A stretch of 64,000 nt of DNA from Psychrobacillus sp042885655 (lineage in GTDB: Bacteria > Bacillota > Bacilli > Bacillales_A > Planococcaceae), in the NCBI RefSeq assembly GCF_042885655.1, contig NZ_JBHVRO010000011.1, positions 1-64,000 of the forward strand, given 5' to 3'. The notes beneath the pieces were generated by a model, which ran no database searches, was not told the origin of the DNA, and worked only from the letters and a program-made list of their open reading frames with translations. The position numbers and the translations under genes are program-made. Within the stretch, counting starts at the first letter, position 1, and each line of letters opens with the position of its first letter. Shown in pieces: positions 57,683 through 64,000 of this stretch.

Positions 57683-58717
57683 ATGAATATTGCATGGAAA
57701 GAAATGAAGAAGAATAAAGCAAAATTTACGATCTTAGGATCTATCATATTTCTAGTAAGCTTTTTAACATTCATTATATCTGGATTATCAAATGGGCTAT
57801 CTCAAGATAATGCGGCTTTGATAAAGGATTTACCAGACGGACAATTCTATATGAATGCGGATGCGAATGAAACATACAATCTTTCGAAAATAGATGTAGA
57901 TATACAAGCAGATATATTAAAAAAACAGAAAGATGCGATGGCATTTTCGATTCAAATGGGTTTTGTGAACGATACTGAAGACAAGCAACATAGTGTTGCA
58001 TTTGTCACTTCAACAGATTCGAAGTTATTTAAATCTGTTGGTAAAGGAGAGGTAATCCTGGATCGTTCAATGGAAGATGACGGTATAAAAGTCGGAGATA
58101 TCTTAACGAACAATCAGTTTAATGGAGAATTTAAAGTGACGGGATTTGTCGATCAACAAAAATATAGCCATGCCCCTGTTGCTTTCATCAATATGGATGA
58201 CTATAAAGAAATTTACCGTGCACAGGAAATGCAATTGATTTTCATACCGGGTACAGAGAAAGTACAAGATGTATCGGGTTTACAATCATTTTCTAATAAA
58301 GATTTCCTAAATACGATTCCTAGTTACAATGCGGAACAGATGTCGCTCAACATGATCGTTTGGTTTTTAGTTGTCATTAGTGGAATGTTGTTCGCGATAT
58401 TCTTCTACATGATGAACGTACAAAAGATAGGGTTATACGGAATCCTGAAAGCGCTCGGTGTTAAAACAAGCCGATTGTTCGGTATGATGTGGTACCAAAT
58501 GATTGTCATCACCGTGACTGCACTTGTATTATCAGTTGCGTTAAGCCAAGGCTTTGCGACAATTGCACCCGAAGGAATGCCTTTCAGTTTAACACTCGAA
58601 ACAACTATTCAATTATCAATCATATTCTTAATCATCGGATTTATAGGCGCAACACTTTCTGGTCTTCAAATTAAAAAAGTTGAACCACTGCAAGCTATTC
58701 AACAAGGAGAGGTGTAA
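57683..58717 (+). CDS. FtsX-family ABC transporter permease
   Basis: A 344-residue permease of the DevC/MacB type: TM helix at about 15–35, an extracellular domain of about 190 residues, then three TM helices (about 230–255, 275–300, 310–330), ending LQIKKVEPLQAIQQGEV. It starts MNIAWKEMKKNKAKF. It forms a two-gene operon with the ATPase that follows 1 bp later. Such exporters handle antibiotics, peptides or lipoproteins; the substrate here is unknown. Confidence 0.9.
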   Translation: MNIAWKEMKKNKAKFTILGSIIFLVSFLTFIISGLSNGLSQDNAALIKDLPDGQFYMNADANETYNLSKIDVDIQADILKKQKDAMAFSIQMGFVNDTEDKQHSVAFVTSTDSKLFKSVGKGEVILDRSMEDDGIKVGDILTNNQFNGEFKVTGFVDQQKYSHAPVAFINMDDYKEIYRAQEMQLIFIPGTEKVQDVSGLQSFSNKDFLNTIPSYNAEQMSLNMIVWFLVVISGMLFAIFFYMMNVQKIGLYGILKALGVKTSRLFGMMWYQMIVITVTALVLSVALSQGFATIAPEGMPFSLTLETTIQLSIIFLIIGFIGATLSGLQIKKVEPLQAIQQGEV

Positions 58718-58718
58718 T

Positions 58719-59393
58719 ATGACAATCTTTACAATCGATGAAGTAACCAAAACTTTTACAAATGGCGAAGTGGAAGAACAAGTATTAAAAGGCATTAACC
58801 TTTCTCTACAAGAAGGTGAAATAACAGCTTTAGTAGGTGCATCTGGATCTGGTAAGAGTACAATGCTTACAATTGCGGCAGGACTGCAACGCGCATCAGA
58901 TGGCAAAGTAATCTTCCAAGGAAAAAATATGACCAACATGAACCAGGAGCAGATTCGAAAAATCAGAGCAAGCGAGTTCGGATTTGTCTTTCAATCATCG
59001 CATCTCGTCCCTTTTCTCACAGTTGAGGAACAACTAATGCTAATGCTAGACGTTTCAGAAACGAAGATGAGCAAACTTCAACAAAATGAAGAAGTTGAAA
59101 AGACACTCAAATTGGTAGAAATGGATCATCGGAAAAAAGCCTACCCCGCATCATTATCAGGCGGAGAAAAACAGCGAGTTGCAATTGCCCGAGCAATCAT
59201 CCACAAGCCAAAAATGCTATTTGCCGATGAGCCAACAGCAAGTCTAGACTCAAAAAGATCGAAAGACGTTATGACATTAATTCGAGAGTTGACGAAGTCC
59301 CTGAAAATCACGACATTGATGGTAACCCATGACGAAGAAATGCTGCCGTACGCGGATCATATTATTACAATGAAAGATGGATTAGTTTTATAA
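58719..59393 (+). CDS. ABC transporter ATPase (MacB/DevA type)
   Basis: A 224-residue ATPase with Walker A GASGSGKST, signature LSGGEKQR, Walker B MLFADEPTASLDS and H-loop VTHDEE. ATG 58719 has AAGGAGAGG inside the permease gene's end; the ATG at 58680 within that gene is not used. It powers the permease at 57683. Confidence 0.94.
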   Translation: MTIFTIDEVTKTFTNGEVEEQVLKGINLSLQEGEITALVGASGSGKSTMLTIAAGLQRASDGKVIFQGKNMTNMNQEQIRKIRASEFGFVFQSSHLVPFLTVEEQLMLMLDVSETKMSKLQQNEEVEKTLKLVEMDHRKKAYPASLSGGEKQRVAIARAIIHKPKMLFADEPTASLDSKRSKDVMTLIRELTKSLKITTLMVTHDEEMLPYADHIITMKDGLVL

Positions 59394-59399
59394 TAAATA

Positions 59400-59450
59400 A
59401 AAAACAGCCTCACGAAACCGTAAACTTTGGTATCGTAGGCTGTTTTTTTT
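59400..59450 (+). terminator. Terminator of the ABC operon
   Basis: Stem AAAACAGCCT/AGGCTGTTTT with an inner CGAAACCG…TATCG region, then T-run. Confidence 0.8.
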
Positions 59451-59475
59451 CTTCTTGTATTTCATTATCTAAATT

Positions 59476-59522
59476 GAAGCATCTTTAATTACAGAATTTT
59501 TTATAGAAAGAAGATGCTTTTT
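59476..59522. terminator. Hairpin H3 (shared family)
   Basis: Stem AAGCATCTT/AAGATGCTT with inner TTACAG… and TATAGAAAG. It has the same layout as H1 and H2, more diverged. Confidence 0.6.
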
Positions 59523-59656
59523 CAAATTAACTTTATCTTTGTATTAATATTATTTATTAATACTTTTAATTTTATTCATTTATTCAATTTTAATATTGAT
59601 TTTATAAATGCGTTGTTATATGATGAATACAAATGAAAGGAGGAATTAACAGTTTT

Positions 59657-60022
59657 ATGGGATATCCAGTTATTAGTCATTGTCCTGTCTGTAGTGAAAC
59701 ATTAAAAATCACGAAGTTACACTGCTCTCACTGCCAGACAACGATTGAAAATGAATTTGAATTATCCAAATTGGCTTCCCTTTCAAGTGAGCAACTTCGA
59801 TTTGTTGAGGTATTTCTAACATGCCGGGGCAATATAAAGGAAGTTGAAAAGGAACTAGGGATTTCTTATCCAACAGTTCGTGGGAAACTGAATGAGGTTG
59901 TTAGTTCTCTTGGATACGAAACAAAGAAGAAAAACGAAGTGGATGAGAAAAAGGTAATTGAAATGTTAGCAAACGGAGAGATAAGTTCGGAAGAAGCGAT
60001 TAAGCTTTTAAAAGATGAATAG
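59657..60022 (+). CDS. DUF2089-family regulator-like protein
   Basis: A 121-residue protein. An N-terminal zinc ribbon (CPVCSETLKITKLHCSHC) is followed by a helix-turn-helix-like region LTCRGNIKEVEKELGISYPTVRGKLNEV. The C-terminal helical hairpin (MLANGEISSEEAIKLLKDE) is like that in YvlB-type proteins. This is the DUF2089 layout, suggesting a DNA-binding regulator. The ATG at 59657 is 13–14 bases after AGGAGG; the ATG at 59633 precedes that site. It is the first gene of a three-gene operon. Confidence 0.8.
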   Translation: MGYPVISHCPVCSETLKITKLHCSHCQTTIENEFELSKLASLSSEQLRFVEVFLTCRGNIKEVEKELGISYPTVRGKLNEVVSSLGYETKKKNEVDEKKVIEMLANGEISSEEAIKLLKDE

Positions 60023-60034
60023 GGGGAAATGGCG

Positions 60035-60421
60035 ATGAATACTGAAATTGAAAAAGTGTTAACAATGGTACAAGAAGGGAAATTAGATGCTACGAAGGCT
60101 TCTGAGCTTATTCAAGTATTAAAAGATAGAGAATCCGGAAGCACTATTGCACCAAAGTCTTCTACCTATGCAGACAAAATGTTGAAAGTACGTGTTGTAT
60201 CAGCTGAAAATGACAATGTTAATGTCAATTTGCCAATCAAGCTTGTGAAAGTAGTGTTATTAGCTGGACATAATATTGCATCAAGTATTCCTCAGTCGGA
60301 AAAATACGTAAAAGATATCGATATTAGCTTAATTCTGGATGCAATTGAAAATGAACTAGACGGTCAAATTGTCGATGTTAGATCAGCAAATGGCGACACA
60401 GTTTCCGTTACGATTGAATAG
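60035..60421 (+). CDS. SHOCT-like / YvlB-like operon protein
   Basis: A 128-residue protein. The N-terminal hairpin VLTMVQEGKLDATKASELIQVLKD resembles the end of the preceding DUF2089 protein and the start of YvlB. The C-terminal half (MLKVRVVSAENDNVNVNLPIKLVKVVLLAG … IVDVRSANGDTVSVTIE) is beta-rich. ATG 60035 is 8 bases after GGGGG. Function is unknown; an anti-repressor or membrane-stress role is speculative. Confidence 0.72.
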   Translation: MNTEIEKVLTMVQEGKLDATKASELIQVLKDRESGSTIAPKSSTYADKMLKVRVVSAENDNVNVNLPIKLVKVVLLAGHNIASSIPQSEKYVKDIDISLILDAIENELDGQIVDVRSANGDTVSVTIE

Positions 60422-60430
60422 AGTACCCAT

Positions 60431-60712
60431 ATGTTAAACGTAAAAGTGAAATCGAAGGGAGTCAGACTCTCTATTCCAGTTCCTTATTTGGTATTAAACG
60501 TTGGTATTTCTATTCTTTCTTCACAATTGTGGAATAAAATGATGAACAAATGGATGATAGAAGGTATGAAAGAAAAAGAAATGTCATTTACTATTCCACA
60601 ATTAAATAAAATGGAACTAAAAGAAATTGTGAAAGAACTAAAAAGACATAGAGGGCTTAATATAGTTGACGTTAAAGCAAAAGATGGAACAGAAGTATTT
60701 ATAAGGTTGTAA
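60431..60712 (+). CDS. Small protein related to the preceding one
   Basis: A 93-residue protein whose ends repeat themes of the preceding gene: an N-terminal MLNVKVKSKGVRLSIPVPYLVLN-like strand pair and a C-terminal NIVDVKAKDGTEVFIRL matching IVDVRSANGDTVSVTIE. It lacks the helical hairpin and has a central helix. The ribosome binding site is weak, so translation may be coupled to the gene 9 bp upstream. Confidence 0.7.
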   Translation: MLNVKVKSKGVRLSIPVPYLVLNVGISILSSQLWNKMMNKWMIEGMKEKEMSFTIPQLNKMELKEIVKELKRHRGLNIVDVKAKDGTEVFIRL

Positions 60713-60846
60713 ATCAATTAAAAAATCCAATTTGATGGTTTATATCAGAGTCTAATAATTCATAAAAAAGATTGAAAATTCGTATAATATTTAGTGAAAA
60801 GTGCAAAGGTTAACTCAAGATGCCGATAATCAAGGAGGTAAGATAG

Positions 60847-61806
60847 TTGAGAGCTGCTATTTACAAATCCTATGGTCCTCCTGAAGTCCTGGAGATAAAA
60901 GATGTCGAACTTCCATCCATCAAGGATGACGATAGGGTATTGATCAGAGTGCAAAATGCCTCGGTCAATGCATATGACTATCTGTATCGAAAGGGCTATT
61001 TGCCTACCAGATTAGAGAATGGTCTTACAAAGCCGAAAACACTTATACTGGGCTTAGACGTTTCCGGTACGGTTGAAGCAGTCGGAAAAAATGTACACAG
61101 ATTTAAGGTTGGCGATCATGTTTTTGGGAGTTGTCTCGGATCCCATGCAGAATATGTCTGCCCACGCCAAAGTGTTTTAAGTCATATGCCGAAGAACGCA
61201 ACCTTTGAAGAGGCAGCGGCTATACCATGTGCTGCTCAAACGGCGCTGCAAGCTTTGCGAGATATAGCACAAATAAAGCAAGGTCAAAGGGTCTTGATTT
61301 ATGGTGCATCCGGCGGTATCGGGCACTTTGCTGTTCAGCTTGCCAGGCACTTTGGTTCCGAAGTAACAGCTGTTTGTAGTACCTCGAATCTTCAGTGGGT
61401 TAAAGATCTTGGGGCACATTACGTGATAGATTACACTAAGGAAGATTTCGCAGATAACGGGAAAAAGTACGATATTATTTTAGATGCGGTTGGTAAGCGG
61501 ACTTTTTTTAGTTGTATGAGTTCACTAACCAAGAAGGGTGTTTACATTTCAGAGCATGCACTTTACCCAAAGTATCACCCAATTCAATTGATAATAAGTC
61601 CTTTGATTGGTCGTAAGAAAGCTAAAGTGCATCTTGCAAAACCTAATGATAGGGATTTGGATTTCTTACGTGGGCTTATGGAGGAAGAGAAATTAAAACC
61701 GGTTATTGAGAAGTGCTATCCTTTGAATCAGATCATAGAAGCTCACAGGCATGTTGAAAGTGGACGCACAAAGGGGAAAGTCATCCTTGAAATCAATAAG
61801 GGGTGA
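60847..61806 (+). CDS. NAD(P)-dependent medium-chain oxidoreductase (paralogue of 5350)
   Basis: A 319-residue quinone-reductase-type MDR protein: YKSYGPPEVLEIKD at the start, Rossmann motif LIYGASGGIGHFAVQLAR, and VIDYTKEDF. It aligns along its length with 5350–6336 and lacks clear catalytic-zinc ligands. The start is TTG with AAGGAGG upstream. Substrate unknown. Confidence 0.86.
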   Translation: MRAAIYKSYGPPEVLEIKDVELPSIKDDDRVLIRVQNASVNAYDYLYRKGYLPTRLENGLTKPKTLILGLDVSGTVEAVGKNVHRFKVGDHVFGSCLGSHAEYVCPRQSVLSHMPKNATFEEAAAIPCAAQTALQALRDIAQIKQGQRVLIYGASGGIGHFAVQLARHFGSEVTAVCSTSNLQWVKDLGAHYVIDYTKEDFADNGKKYDIILDAVGKRTFFSCMSSLTKKGVYISEHALYPKYHPIQLIISPLIGRKKAKVHLAKPNDRDLDFLRGLMEEEKLKPVIEKCYPLNQIIEAHRHVESGRTKGKVILEINKG

Positions 61807-62163
61807 TTGTACCTACTTCACTTTAGGAACAATTATTTGCAGTCAGTAACCCCACTATGAACATCGTGCTTGTAAGAGGACATTGTCATGATGTTCGCCT
61901 CAAAGTAATAAAAGGAAGAATTCGTCATGGTATCAATCCTAGAAAATATGACTTTAAAGACCAATATATTCTGGTCTTTTTTATATGCACTTTTTTATGA
62001 ATGAAAGGAGAGCGAAGATTTTTTTCGTAAGGCTAGGATTAGATAATAAAGTAATAAGTAAAAGGTTGAGTGCTAAGGTTTCTTTGAATTGTTTTAAATC
62101 ATGTCTTTTTTTTCAATTTAATTAAGCTATACTTAGAATATTGAAAAAAGGCTGGTGGTTTAA
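61807..62163. other. Gene-free stretch between oxidoreductase and EamA gene
   Basis: About 350 bp. It has an imperfect dyad AACATCGTG…CATGATGTT (61859–61894) and a terminator at 61956–61982. A 46-codon open frame across the terminator is not supported by a ribosome binding site. Confidence 0.6.
61956..61982 (+). terminator. Terminator of the oxidoreductase gene
   Basis: Stem AAAGACCA/TGGTCTTT followed by TTT. Confidence 0.8.
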
Positions 62164-63045
62164 ATGCAAAAATATATTGGTGAAATATTGTTGATTGTAA
62201 CAGCAATTATATGGGGAAGTGGATTTGTTTCCAGTGCCATAGCGTTAGAATATTATTCTCCTTATCAAATTTTAGCGGGAAGGTTCTTGATTGGCGCAGT
62301 AATATTAAGTATTTTATTTTACAAAAAGCTGAAGAAAGTAAATAGAAGTACCATGATAAAAGGAGCGCTTTTAGGAATTATCTTATACCTTGCTTTTGCT
62401 CTTCAAACTATAGGACTTCAATTTACGACACCTTCTAAAAATGCATTTTTAACATCCGTTAACGTAGTAATTGTACCTTTTATTGGTTTTCTCTTTTATA
62501 AGAAGAAAATTGATATGTACGAATTAATTGGTGCTATTCTGGCCGTAATGGGTATAGCGGTATTGTCTCTTAAGTTATCCTCTGAAGTTAATATAGGTGA
62601 TTTGCTAACTTTATGCTGTGCGATTGGTTTTGCATTTCATATATTTTATACATCTAAGTTTGTAAAAAATGAGGATCCAATTGCTCTTACGATTGTTCAA
62701 ATGATAGTGGCGGCTGTTGTCAGTTGGATTGTTGTTCTGTTCAGAGGGGAATCTTCTTTTTCTTTGGAAACAGAAGGAATGATCAATCTCCTTTATCTAG
62801 GTGTTTTTTCAACAACGATTGCTTTTTTAATACAAACAGTTGCTCAGAAATACATTTCGGAAACAAAAGCAGCAATTATTTTATCCACAGAAGCCTTCTG
62901 GGGAATGGCATTTTCGATTGTCATTTTAAGTGAAGTAATGACTTTCAAAATGACCATAGGAGCAATTCTTATACTTTGTGCAATTATTATTTCTGAAACC
63001 AAATTTGGATTTTTGAACAAGAAAAGCATAGAAGAAATAACTTAA
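62164..63045 (+). CDS. EamA-family (DMT) transporter
   Basis: A 293-residue protein with ten TM helices: opening LLIVTAIIWGSGFVSSAIALEYYSPYQ, middle LQTIGLQFTTPSKNAFLTSVNVVIVPF, and second repeat ending VMTFKMTIGAILILCAIIISE. These are drug/metabolite exporters. It is unrelated in close sequence to the EamA gene at 56536. GCTGGTGG precedes the ATG. Confidence 0.9.
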   Translation: MQKYIGEILLIVTAIIWGSGFVSSAIALEYYSPYQILAGRFLIGAVILSILFYKKLKKVNRSTMIKGALLGIILYLAFALQTIGLQFTTPSKNAFLTSVNVVIVPFIGFLFYKKKIDMYELIGAILAVMGIAVLSLKLSSEVNIGDLLTLCCAIGFAFHIFYTSKFVKNEDPIALTIVQMIVAAVVSWIVVLFRGESSFSLETEGMINLLYLGVFSTTIAFLIQTVAQKYISETKAAIILSTEAFWGMAFSIVILSEVMTFKMTIGAILILCAIIISETKFGFLNKKSIEEIT

Positions 63046-63118
63046 AAAAAGAGAGCGTTTCTACATATAATTAAGCTACCCAGTTGAGTGATACGAAATA
63101 CCATATAAAGAACGAAAT

Positions 63119-63152
63119 AGACCGCCAATTCTCATATGAATTAGCGGTCTTT
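63119..63152 (+). terminator. Terminator of the EamA gene
   Basis: Stem AGACCGCcaaTTC/GAAttaGCGGTCT followed by TT. The open frame overlapping it is not supported. The rest of 63046–63470 shows no gene. Confidence 0.75.
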
Positions 63153-63470
63153 AAAATGCCTATAAATCAATGGTTGCATACAAATCGGACTTATTTTAGT
63201 AACCAGGAAGAATGGAATATAACATACCGCACTAAGCATCCTTTGTTCTTAACCCTTTTTGAAATAAATTATTGTTGTTATAGGACTCAATACAAACCGT
63301 TCTAAATTTGGAGGTATTACCCTAGACCAATCTGAAATAATTTTCTACTTAACCAAATATGCAATGATAATTTTCTTTTTTACGGATAATAACCCATGTT
63401 CTTCCTATATCTATTATCTTCCTATTCTAAGATAATAAAGGAATATATATGATTTTGGGGGAAGAATTAC

Positions 63471-64000
63471 ATGAAACATACTATTTTATCCATTTTTACT
63501 GCATTATTCTTACTGAGTTCACACTCACCTGTGTATGCTTCTGATTTAGCTGGTAATACGGTTATACAATTAGAGGATTCCATGCTTCAAAAAAAGTTAG
63601 AGGATTATGTTAACTTTTGTGACCACCAATATGACGAGGAAACCACTATCGATCGAATATCCAGCTGTGTAGAGAAAAATAATGGTGTCATAACGCTTGG
63701 AAATTGGTATTCGGGGACTATCACAACTTTCAAAGGGATGGAGAAACTGGCTGGTTTGCCTATTAAACAATTAATCATTCAAAACAGCCATGAAAGCGGC
63801 GACCCAACAGATCTTACTCCGCTTTCAAAAATAAAAAGTTTAGAGAGTTTGTATTTATCTGGTACTTACGCAAATGATTTCTCTCCTCTAGGTGAACTTT
63901 CGAATTTAAGTGAATTAGTGATTAACTCTGCTCATAATCAACCGTTGCTTACGATTTCTTCAATAAAAAACCTACAAAAACTTGACCTCTCCGGAAAACA
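63471..64000 (+). CDS. Secreted leucine-rich-repeat protein (partial, 3' end beyond window)
   Basis: The first 176 codons of a larger gene starting at ATG 63471 (GGGGGAAGAA upstream). A signal peptide (ILSIFTALFLLSSHSPVYA, cleavage after about residue 23) is followed by an acidic cap region with two cysteines. Repeats of about 22 residues of leucine-rich type follow (LTPLSKIKSLESLYLSG, FSPLGELSNLSELVIN, ISSIKNLQKLDLSG). This matches internalin-like LRR proteins of Gram-positives, which are secreted or wall-bound. Anchoring and full length cannot be seen. Confidence 0.85.
   Translation, partial: MKHTILSIFTALFLLSSHSPVYASDLAGNTVIQLEDSMLQKKLEDYVNFCDHQYDEETTIDRISSCVEKNNGVITLGNWYSGTITTFKGMEKLAGLPIKQLIIQNSHESGDPTDLTPLSKIKSLESLYLSGTYANDFSPLGELSNLSELVINSAHNQPLLTISSIKNLQKLDLSGK

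Noticed and set aside
61850..62000. 46-codon frame MNIVLVRGHCHDV…
   Set aside because: Ends inside a terminator T-run and lacks a ribosome binding site.
63084..63305. 73-codon plus-strand frame after the EamA gene
   Set aside because: Runs through a terminator hairpin and has no ribosome binding site or family resemblance.

Overview
The window looks like the chromosome of a low-GC, aerobic, endospore-forming-type Bacillales bacterium. The evidence is the AT-rich sequence, strong AAGGAGG-type ribosome binding sites, frequent TTG and GTG starts, and the gene content. Gene order follows the Bacillus subtilis yhaH–trpP–hit–ecsAB … yhaA–hmoB–hemEH–yhgD–yhgE … yhfH–lplJ–lcfB backbone. The protein style and intergenic repeats suggest Planococcaceae/Caryophanaceae (for example a Psychrobacillus-like genus), but that placement is inference. 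No rRNA, tRNA, CRISPR array, prophage or transposase was found.

Layout. 1–938: gene-free, with GC-rich dispersed repeats. 0.9–11.8 kb: yhaH, trpP (with a TRAP-type leader), hit, ecsAB, an oxidoreductase, an M20 amidohydrolase, hmoB, hemE, hemH and a NERD-domain protein. 11.9–15.3 kb: a four-gene envelope-sensing operon (propeller lipoprotein, response regulator, sensor kinase, YtkA-like lipoprotein). 15.4–18.3 kb: a TetR regulator and a YhgE/Pip-type membrane protein sharing a palindromic operator. 18.6–23.3 kb: eight small unrelated co-oriented genes separated by terminators and a recurring palindrome (AACTAAC-N7-GTTAGTT), resembling a gene-cassette array without a visible recombinase. 23.5–26.6 kb: an ATP-grasp ligase and a flavin monooxygenase divergent from a DeoR regulator. 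27.5–35 kb: yhfH and lplJ, then a Bce-type peptide-antibiotic resistance module (regulator, kinase, ABC ATPase, permease), then lcfB. 35–43.6 kb: S9 peptidase, amino-acid permease, acetyltransferase–FetAB–Nudix operon, HAD phosphatase, S66 peptidase and a small membrane ORF. 43.7–49.3 kb: acetyltransferases, a kinase-like zinc-ribbon protein and the yrrT–luxS–mccA–mccB methyl-cycle/cysteine operon. 49.8–64 kb: accessory enzymes, two LysR/EamA- and ABC-type modules separated by related hairpins, a DUF2089 operon, and a truncated leucine-rich-repeat secreted protein at the edge.

The most unusual structural signal is a set of short tandem arrays with different unit sequences but the same 20–21 bp period (two helical turns). 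They sit at four convergent gene ends (about 10.7, 37.1–37.4, 41.7 and 49.3 kb), beside or between terminators. The second is the palindrome-separated cassette-like array at 18.6–23.3 kb. Both are described from the sequence alone; their function is inference.
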